Shown here: positions 28,601 through 36,933 of the stretch, one piece after another
How positions within the stretch are numbered: the first letter of the stretch is position 1
Layout of the letters: each line of letters starts with the position of its first letter
NCBI RefSeq assembly: GCF_000007345.1
Contig: NC_003552.1
Span: forward strand, 4,898,001 to 4,962,000
Length of the DNA: 64,000 bases
DNA from: Methanosarcina acetivorans C2A
Lineage (GTDB): Archaea; Halobacteriota; Methanosarcinia; Methanosarcinales; Methanosarcinaceae
Direction: 5' to 3'
Notes under the pieces: model-generated
Databases searched by the model: none
Seen by the model: the letters and a program-made list of their open reading frames with translations, nothing else
Told to the model about the DNA's origin: nothing
Translations under genes and position numbers: made by a program

Positions 28601-29371
28601 ATGCCTTTAAGAAATCTGTGTTTACGGCTGAAACCGGAAAACAAACACGGACCGGAGTTTTTTTCGATGCTCGAAAACAAACCGAAGAAATCAATCCCCA
28701 GTGAGCCCCTGCAGGAGTATGAAATCCCTGATAACAGGCATAATTTTGACAGTGTATGGGCACTTTTAAAGGCAGAGTACCCGGATGCAAAACCATCTCT
28801 TAACTACAGCAACCCTCTGGAACTTCTCATTGCGACCGTCCTTTCCGCCCAGTCAACGGATGTCCAGATCAACAGGGTAACTGAAAATTTGTTCAAAAAA
28901 TACCGAACTGCCGAGGATTATGCCGGCGCAGACATCAGGGAACTCGAAATCGACATTTATTCCACCGGCTTTTACAAAAATAAAGCAAAAAATATCAAAG
29001 CTGCGGCGCAAATGATTGTAGAACGCTTTGGAGGAGAAGTCCCGAAGACTATGAAGGAACTGGTAACCCTGCCCGGCGTTGGAAGGAAAACCGCGAATAT
29101 AGTACTCGCAAGGGCTTTTGGGGTAATAGAAGGTATTGCCGTAGACACCCATGTAAAAAGAGTTTCGAGAAGACTTGGATTTACCAGGCACTCCGACCCG
29201 GAAAAAATTGAACAGGACCTGATAACCCTTGCCCGAAAAGAAGACCTTGATTCAATTTCCATGACCCTGATATATCATGGCAGGAAAGTTTGCCGGGCAA
29301 GAAAACCCAGATGCTACGTTTGTGTTGTAAAAGAACTGTGCCCCTCCAGCATTATATTTATTGGAGAGTAA
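28601..29371 (+). CDS. nth: Endonuclease III, DNA glycosylase/AP lyase
   Basis: 256 aa. It excises oxidised pyrimidines and cleaves the abasic site. The helix-hairpin-helix LPGVGRKTANIV carries the catalytic lysine (Lys163) and VDTHVKR the catalytic aspartate (Asp182). A [4Fe-4S] cluster is held by Cys231, 238, 241 and 247 (Cx6Cx2Cx5C). The N-terminal 45 residues are an extra, poorly structured extension. A second start at residue 23 (28667) has a GGAG site and would give 234 aa; the true start is unclear. Confidence 0.95.
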   Translation: MPLRNLCLRLKPENKHGPEFFSMLENKPKKSIPSEPLQEYEIPDNRHNFDSVWALLKAEYPDAKPSLNYSNPLELLIATVLSAQSTDVQINRVTENLFKKYRTAEDYAGADIRELEIDIYSTGFYKNKAKNIKAAAQMIVERFGGEVPKTMKELVTLPGVGRKTANIVLARAFGVIEGIAVDTHVKRVSRRLGFTRHSDPEKIEQDLITLARKEDLDSISMTLIYHGRKVCRARKPRCYVCVVKELCPSSIIFIGE

Positions 29372-29541
29372 GCAGGAGAAGTTCTTAAGGGCCAAGAAAT
29401 ATCTTAGGTCAAAAATATCTTGGGTCAAAAATATCTTGATTGAAAAGAATCCGGAAAAATAACATTTAAATTCGGAACTCAGGAAAAGACCCAGGAAGAA
29501 ATTCAGAAAAAGATACATAAAAACTAAGGAAAAAACATGAG

Positions 29542-29572
29542 AAGCCGCGTCTCTCCGGAAGAAGAGCGGCTT
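29542..29572 (-). terminator. Hairpin terminator after the CbiM/PDGLE operon
   Basis: AAGCCGC (29542-29548) and GCGGCTT (29566-29572) form a perfect 7-bp stem. On the minus strand it is followed by a T-rich stretch (TGTTTTTTCC). It lies about 26 bases after the PDGLE gene. Confidence 0.65.
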
Positions 29573-29597
29573 TTCAAAAAGGAAAACGATTTTTTGC

Positions 29598-29903
29598 TCA
29601 GGCTTTTTTATTGAAGACCTTTCCGAACCCGAAGCTTATTGCCAGTACTGCAATTGTTCCCACTGCAATCGCCAGGACTTCCCCGCTTTTTCCCATACCT
29701 TCGATTGCATAATCAGGCATCGGAGAACTTACTGCAGGTTCCATTTCTTCAATTTCGGACATTTTAGATTCTTCAACTACCCCTCCAGCCGCACTTTCCA
29801 ACCCGTCAGGGTCGGAGGATGCAAGGAAAGGAGCAAGAACTGAAAGCAAAAGTGCAATTGCAATTCCGGCGTAAAGGAATTTCATATTGGAGTTTCCGCT
29901 CAT
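29598..29903 (-). CDS. PDGLE-domain protein, accessory part of ECF Ni/Co transporter
   Basis: 101 aa. An N-terminal membrane helix is followed by SSDPDGLES, the PDGLE motif of CbiN/NikN-type accessory proteins, then an acidic Met/Glu-rich extracytoplasmic stretch (about residues 45-65) and a second membrane helix. These small proteins are needed with CbiM for metal loading in ECF Ni/Co transporters. Its start overlaps the CbiM stop by four bases. The matching ATPase and T-component genes are not adjacent; they are probably at 33963-35785 or shared with the second system. Confidence 0.85.
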   Translation of the reverse strand: MSGNSNMKFLYAGIAIALLLSVLAPFLASSDPDGLESAAGGVVEESKMSEIEEMEPAVSSPMPDYAIEGMGKSGEVLAIAVGTIAVLAISFGFGKVFNKKA

Positions 29904-30565
29904 GCATGAGCCTCCTTCTTAGATTTTTCAGGTCTTACAGTGAAATTGTCTTCAAGGAGGTCAGGACGGGATTTTGCAATCGCTGTGATTACAACCGCAG
30001 TTATCAGCCCTTCACCGACAAAACCAATTATCAGATGATAGGTGCCCATTGCAATTAGACCCGGAACAAGGGGGAAAGTCCCTGCAATCCACATCTGAAC
30101 TGCGCAAACAATTGACGAGATAAAAAGCCCGAGCCACGCGCCTCCGAAGGCTGCAATGCTTGTGCCTGTACTCTTGCGAAGAGCAACATAGGTATAATAT
30201 CCGACAAACCCGGAAATGATACCCATGTTAAGGATATTTGCACCCATTGTGGTGATTCCGCCATCACCGAAGGCAAAACCCTGTACAAGCAGCACGAGTG
30301 TGAGTACAAGTACACCAGCCCAGGGGCTTCCGAAGACGATGGCAACAAGGGTTGCTCCTACCATGTGTCCACTTGTCCCCATCCCTATAGGAATATTCAT
30401 AGCCTGGATGGCAAAGATCCCTGCTGCAAGGGCGGCAAGAACGGGCACTTTCATTTCGTCAAGATCATTTTTTGCCCACTTCATTGACATTATTATAAAT
30501 GGAAGGGCAATTACCCAATAGACAATTGCTTGGCTTAAAGGCATAAAAGAATCAGGTATATGCAT
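29900..30565 (-). CDS. cbiM: ECF transporter S component CbiM (Ni/Co)
   Basis: 221 aa membrane protein. The N-terminus MHIPDSF is the hallmark: the first residues and His2 fold into the substrate-binding site. GMGTSGHMVGATLVAIVFG is the second metal-site block. Family members bind Ni2+ or Co2+, and the two cannot be told apart by sequence here. It is followed by the PDGLE protein in the same operon. The promoter overlaps an inverted repeat (see 30617-30660). A second CbiM gene lies 8 kb away. Confidence 0.93.
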   Translation of the reverse strand: MHIPDSFMPLSQAIVYWVIALPFIIMSMKWAKNDLDEMKVPVLAALAAGIFAIQAMNIPIGMGTSGHMVGATLVAIVFGSPWAGVLVLTLVLLVQGFAFGDGGITTMGANILNMGIISGFVGYYTYVALRKSTGTSIAAFGGAWLGLFISSIVCAVQMWIAGTFPLVPGLIAMGTYHLIIGFVGEGLITAVVITAIAKSRPDLLEDNFTVRPEKSKKEAHA

Positions 30566-30616
30566 TTTTATATTCCTCTTTTTAAACCTTATTTTTTATA
30601 TTCCCTGTTCTCACTG

Positions 30617-30660
30617 TGAACATTCCAGTTCCCATGTTTTTCAGAATGTTCATATATAAA
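30617..30660 (-). promoter_or_regulatory. Inverted repeat over the cbiM promoter
   Basis: TGAACATTC (30617-30625) and GAATGTTCA (30644-30652) are perfect 9-base arms with an 18-base gap. The right arm abuts a minus-strand TATA box (TTTATATATG). This arrangement would block TBP/TFB when occupied. A nickel- or cobalt-responsive repressor is the natural candidate, but none is encoded nearby. Confidence 0.55.
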
Positions 30661-31000
30661 GAACAAAATACCCAAAAAGTCAAAATTTGTTGAGTGTAAC
30701 CATGTGAATTAGTACCAATTAGAAACCTATTATGCCTGTTCCTAATATGTATTTTTGAGGCATTTTCGGAAGATTTTCTGTACTAATCTTAAATAATTCA
30801 GTATTACATATATACATTTTGGTATTATTTTTTTTGATAATTTTTATATGAAATCTCCTTACATGTCGGCATTTTTATATTTTAGTCAGATTAAGTATCC
30901 TCGGAGCTTCTATCAAATCGAATAGATATTCGTCCAGGAAAAGTTGGTGTTAATCCGCATAAGCCCCATTTTTACTACCTTTTTGAGTTCTGAAGGAATG

Positions 31001-31032
31001 CTTATATAATCATTTAAGTAATATATGTTCAT
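31001..31032 (+). promoter_or_regulatory. Probable promoter of the methyltransferase/NAS transcript
   Basis: TATA box GCTTATATAATC at about 31001-31012 with ATGTTCAT at 31025-31032, the same octamer as at the two cbiM promoters. The leader to the methyltransferase would be about 90 nt. Confidence 0.4.
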
Positions 31033-31119
31033 CAGATTTTAATCTTTGGTAATATTTATTATGAAAAAATTGTGTATTTGTATATTGCAATAGTTTCAGT
31101 ATTATACTGAGGAGTATTT

Positions 31120-31872
31120 ATCGACTGCAAGGAAGTTATTACCAACTACTGGAATTTCAGATCTTCTACTTACACAAACGGAGTAAATGGTTTTGATGAA
31201 GAAGAGCGAACGATCTGGAAACAAACATTTGAAAAATCCCTGGCTTCCGGCAAGCGTTTAAAAGTACTGGATGTGGGTACAGGCACAGGTTTTCTAGCCC
31301 TCCTTTTTGCCGAGATGGGACATGAGGTAACAGGCATAGACCTGTCCGAAGGCATGCTCGAAAAAGCAAAGCATAACGCCGATAACATGGGTATAGAAAT
31401 TGATCTCTTCCATGGGGATGCGGAAAATCTGCCTTTCGAGGATTGCTCTTTTGACCTGGTTGTAAACAAATACCTGCTCTGGGCTCTCGAAGAACCTTCC
31501 CGTGCAGTTTGTGAATGGAAGCGAGTCCTTAAACCGGGAGGCATGATTTTTTCCATAGATGGCAACTGGTTTGACTCTCGCCCAGATAGATATATCAAAA
31601 GAATGCTTTCCGAGCTGGTAGAAAGCTTTGAGAATAAGAAACAATACAACAGGATATTCAAGAATTCCTACGCTCCGATAAGGAATTTTCTTCCCCTCTA
31701 TGAGAAAATAAACCCGGAAAGTATCTCCCTTCTCTTTTCCGAAACCGGACTTGTAAATACTGCAATCAATTCCCTTCTGGAGGTGCAGAAGTTTCAAAGA
31801 AATAAGTACCCGTTTTCACAGAGGCTGCTTGAGAATAACTCCATATTTCTGATATCGGGGCAGAAAATTTAA
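31120..31872 (+). CDS. SAM-dependent methyltransferase without a standard start codon
   Basis: Reading frame of about 250 aa. Motif I is VLDVGTGTGFLALL, followed by VTGIDLSEGMLEKA and the acidic/aromatic block FDLVVNKYLLWALEEP. The homologous N-terminus clearly extends upstream of the first GTG (31273): IDCKEVITNYWNFRSSTYTNG. It begins at an ATC (31120-31122) placed five bases after GAGGAG, directly following an in-frame stop at 31108. So either ATC serves as a rare start or the ATG has been lost by mutation. Position next to metallophore-type genes suggests it may methylate a metallophore or a precursor; this is an inference. Confidence 0.7.
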   Translation: MDCKEVITNYWNFRSSTYTNGVNGFDEEERTIWKQTFEKSLASGKRLKVLDVGTGTGFLALLFAEMGHEVTGIDLSEGMLEKAKHNADNMGIEIDLFHGDAENLPFEDCSFDLVVNKYLLWALEEPSRAVCEWKRVLKPGGMIFSIDGNWFDSRPDRYIKRMLSELVESFENKKQYNRIFKNSYAPIRNFLPLYEKINPESISLLFSETGLVNTAINSLLEVQKFQRNKYPFSQRLLENNSIFLISGQKI

Positions 31873-32202
31873 GGATAAGATTTAAAGTTCAAGAATAAGC
31901 TTTTTTTGTCCCTTCCTATTTTTTAGTTGAATTTTTTCCATAAGATGCCCTGACATTTTTATTTCTTCGCTGTTAACACATTATATTTATTAATTTTCAT
32001 ACAATTTTGACGATATTTACGGCTTAATTTTACATTTCTAATCAGGTTTTTTTTACGTGGTGCAACAAAACTTTTTAACATACATACTTTTCGAAAATTG
32101 TAGAAAGCTTTTTATTAGAATCCAAAAAAATAAACGTTAAATTAAATTTGAATAAATAATTTTAGATGTATAATAAAGGGGAGATAAAGAGGCATAGATC
32201 TC
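31873..32202. other. Intergenic leader of the NAS pair
   Basis: About 330 AT-rich bases, no gene. It may hold a separate promoter for the two nicotianamine-synthase-like genes. No ATGTTCAT motif is present here. Confidence 0.5.
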
Positions 32203-33075
32203 ATGAACAGCTTACTGAACGTTGAAAGCAACTCTTATTCAGCCCTATTCCGGGAATATGAGCCGCAATTATACAACATAAGATCACACATACTGCATTT
32301 TTACGATAATATTAAAGACCGCGATTTAAGCACAATTGCGGAATCAAACCTGGAAGAGCTTTATGAGATATTCTCCGAGCTCGATGAACTGGGGCATCTG
32401 GATGTTGACAGCACGATGTGTGAGTTTGTGCTTCATGACCCGGCAATCAGGGCCTTACTTCCTGCAGTCCATTCCAGTTACAGCAGTTATTTTAGCCTTC
32501 ATGAGATCCAGCTTGCACGAAAAATTCTTAACTATGAAAACCCCTGGGAAGTGCTCGAATCCTTTCCCCTGTATCCGAGATATGAAAATCTGATCAATGT
32601 CCATTTTCAGAATTCTTCCCACGCTAAAGTTCTGGTTTTTATAGGCTGCGGACCTCTTCCTATTACCCTGCTACTATTCAGTAAATTGTACGGCATTCGC
32701 TGCATCGGCATAGACATAGACCCTGAAGCAGTAGCTCTGGCAAAAAGCTGTGTAAAACACTTTGGCCTTGAAAAAGATATCAGTATTATTGAAGGGAATG
32801 AGAATATGCTTTCGGAACTCGAATGGGACGCTGTGCTCGTAGCAGCTCTTGCTGAACCGAAGCCGCGCATTTTCCAGAATCTCCATACAATAATCAAAAA
32901 GAAAAAATCCGAGAATGGTAAGCCTATTTCCGTGTGTTACCGTAACTATACGGGCATGAGGCAGCTGTTCTACTGGCCTGTCCTTCCGGAGCATACCCGG
33001 GGTTTTCGGAAAATAAACGAAATACGCCCTTCCTGCGGAGTAAACAACACCCTGGTCTTCCTGGAGTGTGAATAA
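32203..33075 (+). CDS. Nicotianamine-synthase-like protein 1
   Basis: 290 aa, cytosolic. N-terminal helical domain (1-120), then a Rossmann methyltransferase-like domain with the family motif LVFIGCGPLPITLLL (residues about 144-158) and the preceding FPLYPRYENL. This GxGPLP motif separates nicotianamine synthases from ordinary methyltransferases. The family transfers aminocarboxypropyl groups from SAM to make nicotianamine or related opine-type metal chelators; an archaeal member is known to make a nicotianamine-like product. The glycine before PLP's Cys is GCG instead of GSG. The stop overlaps the start of the next copy, so the two are translated together and may form a heteromer or act in sequence. 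Confidence 0.85.
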   Translation: MNSLLNVESNSYSALFREYEPQLYNIRSHILHFYDNIKDRDLSTIAESNLEELYEIFSELDELGHLDVDSTMCEFVLHDPAIRALLPAVHSSYSSYFSLHEIQLARKILNYENPWEVLESFPLYPRYENLINVHFQNSSHAKVLVFIGCGPLPITLLLFSKLYGIRCIGIDIDPEAVALAKSCVKHFGLEKDISIIEGNENMLSELEWDAVLVAALAEPKPRIFQNLHTIIKKKKSENGKPISVCYRNYTGMRQLFYWPVLPEHTRGFRKINEIRPSCGVNNTLVFLECE

Positions 33076-33889
33076 CATTCAAAAAATAGAGGATGCTTTC
33101 TTAGTTGCCGAGCTCCGGCAGATTTCTGCTGTGGTAAAGGGCCCTGGAGAGGAGGAGATTCTGCAAAGTTCCTCGGGCAAACTGCATGCCCTATTTAAAA
33201 GGCTGGACGAACTCGCAGCCCTGGAAGTAGATGAAAAGTCTATTGATGCAATCCTTAAAAGCCCGACTTTTAATGCTCTGATTGATTCGATTTCCCGTTT
33301 CCGGTTTTTATACAATCTGAAACTTGAAAACGAAAAAGCAAAAAACCTTCTTGAGAGTTCGGATCCATGGGAAACCCTCCGGAATTTTACATATTATCCG
33401 AACTACCTGCAGCTTGCAAGGACCGAATATACAGGTTCCGGCCTAAAACCCGGAGACTGTGTTCTTTTTCTTGGCAGTGGCCCTCTTCCTCTGAGCCTGA
33501 TAGTGCTCTGCCACGAATACGACCTTTTCGGAATCGGGATTGAACAGGACGAAAAAAGGGCAAATCTTTCGAGAGAGGTGATTGCCTGTATCGGGCTTTC
33601 CGAAAGAATCAAAATAATAGAAGGAAATCACTTCAACCTGCCCCTTGGAACCAGATGCGATCTTTATATGGTCGCTGCCCAAGCTGAACCCAAAAAGGAG
33701 GTGTTCGAACACCTGGCAAAAATCCTTCCCGGAGGAACTAAGGTTTCCTACCGCCTCTACGAAAAAGGGCTCCGAAGAATTCTGGACGGAAATTCCCTTT
33801 TCGAGCTGCCTTCAGGTTTTGAAGAATATCTCAGGGTTCAGCCGGAACCTCCAATTAATAATACGGTTGTATTTCTGAAAAGAAGATGA
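33068..33889 (+). CDS. Nicotianamine-synthase-like protein 2
   Basis: 273 aa. Same architecture as its upstream neighbour, with the canonical motif VLFLGSGPLPLSLIVL (residues about 132-147), FTYYPNYLQL before it and IGIEQDEKRANLS after it. The two copies share perhaps a third of residues, so the duplication is old. It starts with GTG inside the last codons of copy 1. It ends 74 bases from the convergent cbiQ gene. A third, degenerate copy at 35822-36096 is closer to this one than to copy 1. The product, by family and context, is probably a nicotianamine-like chelator for Ni2+ or Co2+. Confidence 0.87.
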   Translation: MNNIQKIEDAFLVAELRQISAVVKGPGEEEILQSSSGKLHALFKRLDELAALEVDEKSIDAILKSPTFNALIDSISRFRFLYNLKLENEKAKNLLESSDPWETLRNFTYYPNYLQLARTEYTGSGLKPGDCVLFLGSGPLPLSLIVLCHEYDLFGIGIEQDEKRANLSREVIACIGLSERIKIIEGNHFNLPLGTRCDLYMVAAQAEPKKEVFEHLAKILPGGTKVSYRLYEKGLRRILDGNSLFELPSGFEEYLRVQPEPPINNTVVFLKRR

Positions 33890-33962
33890 AAAACTTCTTG
33901 AGATTTGCAGAAAAGAGGTTCAAAACTATGTAACTCAGTTCTCTTTTCAGTCAACCGATCAT

Positions 33963-34769
33963 TCAGGTAAAAAGATGGGCATATATTATGCAAGTCGCAC
34001 CCAGGAACAGAAAAAAAACATCCGGAGTCCTGATTTTTGTCCTGTAATAAGTTGTTTCGTACCCGCTCCCGTAGCCTCTGCAAAGCATACTGATATAGGT
34101 CCTTTCTCCCTGCTCGTAGGAGCGTATGAAAATTGCGCTAATGCTGTTTCCTATCTGCTCGATGATCCATTTACGTGGGACATCTTTGTTCCATATATTG
34201 AAGAGCCTGGTCTGCTGCGCAATCCGTATTCTTTTGAGGACAGCCCAAAACACAAAGAGATAACGCACCATCATACTCAGGAGCAGAGTAAATTCCCTTG
34301 GGATACCTATTCTTTCTGCTGCTACAACCATATCTCTCAGTCGCGTAGTGGAAGATAGCAAGACGATGGCTGTTATGCAGACCAGAAATTTTGCAAGCAG
34401 TGAGCTCCCGAAGGCGAGTCCCTCATAGGTTATACTTAGCCCAAAAGGCAGATCGAGAGGATAAGGAGTATAAGTTTCCATAAAGGAAGGTCTCAGGAAA
34501 GGCTGGATAAGAGCAATTCCCAGTCCGAAAGGCAAAATCGCAAGAATGCGAAGGAGAAAATATCTTAAATCCAGCCCAGAAGCAAGCACAAGGAGCAGTA
34601 AATAAGCCTCGATTACAAGAAGACGAACCATATTTTTTTCGTGAATCCTTGGCAGGCTTACTACATAAACGATTACAACAAGCGTAAAGAGCAATTTTAC
34701 CCTTGGATCAAGACGATGTATGGGGCTGTTCTTATATGATTCGCGTTCGATATCCGTAAGGGTTACCAT
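33963..34769 (-). CDS. cbiQ: ECF transporter T component CbiQ (copy 1)
   Basis: 268 aa with five to six membrane helices. SPIHRLDPRVKLLFTLVVIV is the characteristic N-terminal block, and the cytoplasmic coupling motifs MVVAAERIGIP and MLCRGYGSGYET (ARG-type helices) contact the ATPase. It couples ATP hydrolysis by CbiO to movement of the S component. It follows CbiO copy 1 by 35 bases. No S component is next to this O-Q pair, so it may serve CbiM at 29900 or share the CbiM at 37909. Confidence 0.92.
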   Translation of the reverse strand: MVTLTDIERESYKNSPIHRLDPRVKLLFTLVVIVYVVSLPRIHEKNMVRLLVIEAYLLLLVLASGLDLRYFLLRILAILPFGLGIALIQPFLRPSFMETYTPYPLDLPFGLSITYEGLAFGSSLLAKFLVCITAIVLLSSTTRLRDMVVAAERIGIPREFTLLLSMMVRYLFVFWAVLKRIRIAQQTRLFNIWNKDVPRKWIIEQIGNSISAIFIRSYEQGERTYISMLCRGYGSGYETTYYRTKIRTPDVFFLFLGATCIIYAHLFT

Positions 34770-34804
34770 TAAACGTTCTCCTGTTTAAAAAATCTTCCCG
34801 GCTT

Positions 34805-35785
34805 TCATCCCATCCTGAACGTTTGAAATCTGGAATCCATTACCCTCAGGATTTCATCCCTTGCCTTTTCGGCTGTTATCTTTATGTTAATATCGACCCC
34901 TTCCTGCTGGAGCATTTCAAATATCTCGGCAATTCTTGGAAGCCTGAGGTGAGCTTTTCTGAGGAGTTCGGGATCGCTAAAAATTTCCTCAGGGATTCCG
35001 TCAGCCTCAAGTTTTCCATGATGGAGGACAAAAACCCTTTCAGCAAAATAGGGGACAACATCCACATCATGGGTAGAAAGAAGCAGGGTAATACCAAGTT
35101 CCTTATTCATTTTCATGATCAATTCAAGAAAGCGAGCAGAACTTAAAGGGTCAAGCCCTGCTGTCGGTTCGTCAAGCACAATGACCTCCGGGCGCATGGC
35201 AAGGATACCTGCGATTGCAACAAGTTTCTTCTGTCCTCCGCTCAGATGGTGTGGGGCTCTCTCTTCAAAACCCTCAAGTCCCACCATCTTCAGGGCTTCC
35301 TTTACCCTCTTTTCTACTTCTTCACTGGATAGACCCATATTGATTGGTCCAAATGCTATATCTTCTTCAACGCTCGGAGCAAGCACCTGATCATCAGGAT
35401 CCTGAAAAACTATCCCTACAGTCTCCCTGCACATCCGGACATTCTTTTTAGTTATCTTTTCTCCTTTTACCAGGACTTCTCCGGAAAGAGGCTTCAGGAT
35501 TCCATTAAGGTGTTTAAAGAGAGTGGACTTTCCTGCTCCGTTAGCTCCAAGGACTGCAACTCTTTCCCCTTTGTATACTTTCAGGTTAATTTCTTCCAGG
35601 GTGTTTGCATCAAGATGTGGATACCTGTGGCAGAGATTTTTAACTTCAAGGATAGGGATGCCACTTCTTTCTACGGCATTGGCTGCCTTTTCCGAGCCTG
35701 GCTCTATACTTCCATGCCGGTCGCTATCCTCTGCCGGAACATCCTGGGCATTTCCGTAGCTTGATGAAAGAGTCGATATGGTCAT
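34805..35785 (-). CDS. cbiO: ECF transporter ATPase CbiO (copy 1)
   Basis: 326 aa ABC ATPase. Walker A GANGAGKST at about residues 79-87, Q-loop VFQDPDDQV, signature LSGGQKKLVAIAG and Walker B VIVLDEPTAGLDP. The first 45 residues (STLSSSYGNAQDVPAEDSDR and onward) are an unusual low-complexity extension before the true ABC start ILEVKNLCHRYP. The C-terminal 60 residues are the CbiO-specific extension. It lies between a degenerate nicotianamine-synthase fragment and cbiQ copy 1. Confidence 0.93.
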   Translation of the reverse strand: MTISTLSSSYGNAQDVPAEDSDRHGSIEPGSEKAANAVERSGIPILEVKNLCHRYPHLDANTLEEINLKVYKGERVAVLGANGAGKSTLFKHLNGILKPLSGEVLVKGEKITKKNVRMCRETVGIVFQDPDDQVLAPSVEEDIAFGPINMGLSSEEVEKRVKEALKMVGLEGFEERAPHHLSGGQKKLVAIAGILAMRPEVIVLDEPTAGLDPLSSARFLELIMKMNKELGITLLLSTHDVDVVPYFAERVFVLHHGKLEADGIPEEIFSDPELLRKAHLRLPRIAEIFEMLQQEGVDINIKITAEKARDEILRVMDSRFQTFRMG

Positions 35786-35821
35786 GTTTGATTACATCCT
35801 GTTAAGGGTAGCTGTTGACTG

Positions 35822-36096
35822 TTATAAAAATCGTGCTACCTTTATATATACGATGGTATTGTTGACAGCTGGTTCAGAGTGGACTCTGTTATATTCTTCA
35901 AACCTTCTGGAGAAATTGGGAGATAATTCCAAAAGAGAATTTCTGTCTAATAACTTTCTGAGCCCTTTTTCATAGGCGCGGTAGGAGTTTTTGGTCCCTG
36001 CAGGCAGTACCTTTGCCAAGTGATGAAATATCTTCGTTTTTGGTCCGGCTTAAGCGGCTATCATGACAATATCACATCCACTTTCAGAGGTAAAAC
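35822..36096 (-). pseudogene. Third nicotianamine-synthase copy, C-terminal remnant
   Basis: Reading the minus strand from the cbiO2 stop gives SESGCDIVMIAA, a TAA stop, then AGPKTKIFHHLAKVLPAGT, and YRAYEKGLRKLLDRNSLLEL to VNNTIVYIKV. This aligns with the end of NAS-like protein 2 (RCDLYMVAAQAEPKKEVFEHL, LAKILPGGTKVSYRLYEKG). One CAA to TAA change accounts for the stop. The N-terminal two thirds, including the GSGPLP motif, are missing. The piece lies on the same strand as the transporter genes, exactly between two cbiO genes. Confidence 0.85.
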
Positions 36097-36927
36097 TCAA
36101 TTTTTATGCTCGTGCGCATGCTCTTTATCATGGGCGTGTAGATGCTCATGCACAAGCTTGCCGTGCATGTGCATGTGTTCATGGATCAGATTTGTGGAAA
36201 GGAGAAGGTTCAGGTCGTTGAGCACCTTTTCTACATCCCCGTCCACCACAATTCTATGATCTTCGCCCATGACTATGGCTCTTTTGCTGATCTGCTCTAC
36301 AAGTTCCAGGTCATGAGTGGCAATAATTATTGTTTTTCCCATGCTTCCCAGTTCCTGTAACAGCTCCGTCAGCCATAACTGGGTTCTCGGATCCAATCCG
36401 GCAGTAGGCTCGTCCAGCAAAAGGACATCAGGATTTGTAGCTAGAACAGTGGCAATGCATAGTTTTTTCTTTTCCCCGCCGCTCAGAGTATGAGGCGATC
36501 GATCTTTAAGCTTTGTCAATTCCATCATCTCCAGGACTTCCAGTACTCTGGTTTTGACTTCTTCAGGGGTTATATTGAGCTGCAGGGGTCCAAAGGCTAC
36601 CTCCTCAAAAACTGTAGGTGAGAAGAGCTGCACATCTGAGTTCTGAAAGAGAAAGCCAACTTTTGTCCGGAAATAGGATCTGAATTCATTATCTTTAATT
36701 GTATCGAAAACCTCTTCGACTATCTTATTATCGAAAGCGTAGAATTCTCCAACTGTAGGATAAATGAGCCCGTCAAGGAGAGATAGCAGAGTCGATTTGC
36801 CGCTTCCGTTTGAGCCAATTATGGATATCTGCTCTCCGGGGTCCACTTTAAAGCTGATATCTTTTAAGACAGTTATCTCTCCTACATATGAATATGATAT
36901 ATTCTTTAAGTCAAAGATTGTTCCCAT
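36097..36927 (-). CDS. cbiO: ECF transporter ATPase CbiO (copy 2) with His-rich tail
   Basis: 276 aa. Walker A GSNGSGKST, Q-loop LFQNSDVQL, signature LSGGEKKKLCIA, Walker B VLLLDEPTAGLDP. The last 30 residues contain ten histidines (HEHMHMHGKLVHEHLHAHD...), which is unusual for CbiO and looks like a cytoplasmic metal-binding or metal-sensing tail. It starts six bases after cbiQ copy 2. The tail resembles in style the separate His-rich protein at 39454. Confidence 0.94.
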   Translation of the reverse strand: MGTIFDLKNISYSYVGEITVLKDISFKVDPGEQISIIGSNGSGKSTLLSLLDGLIYPTVGEFYAFDNKIVEEVFDTIKDNEFRSYFRTKVGFLFQNSDVQLFSPTVFEEVAFGPLQLNITPEEVKTRVLEVLEMMELTKLKDRSPHTLSGGEKKKLCIATVLATNPDVLLLDEPTAGLDPRTQLWLTELLQELGSMGKTIIIATHDLELVEQISKRAIVMGEDHRIVVDGDVEKVLNDLNLLLSTNLIHEHMHMHGKLVHEHLHAHDKEHAHEHKN

Positions 36928-36933
36928 ATCATA

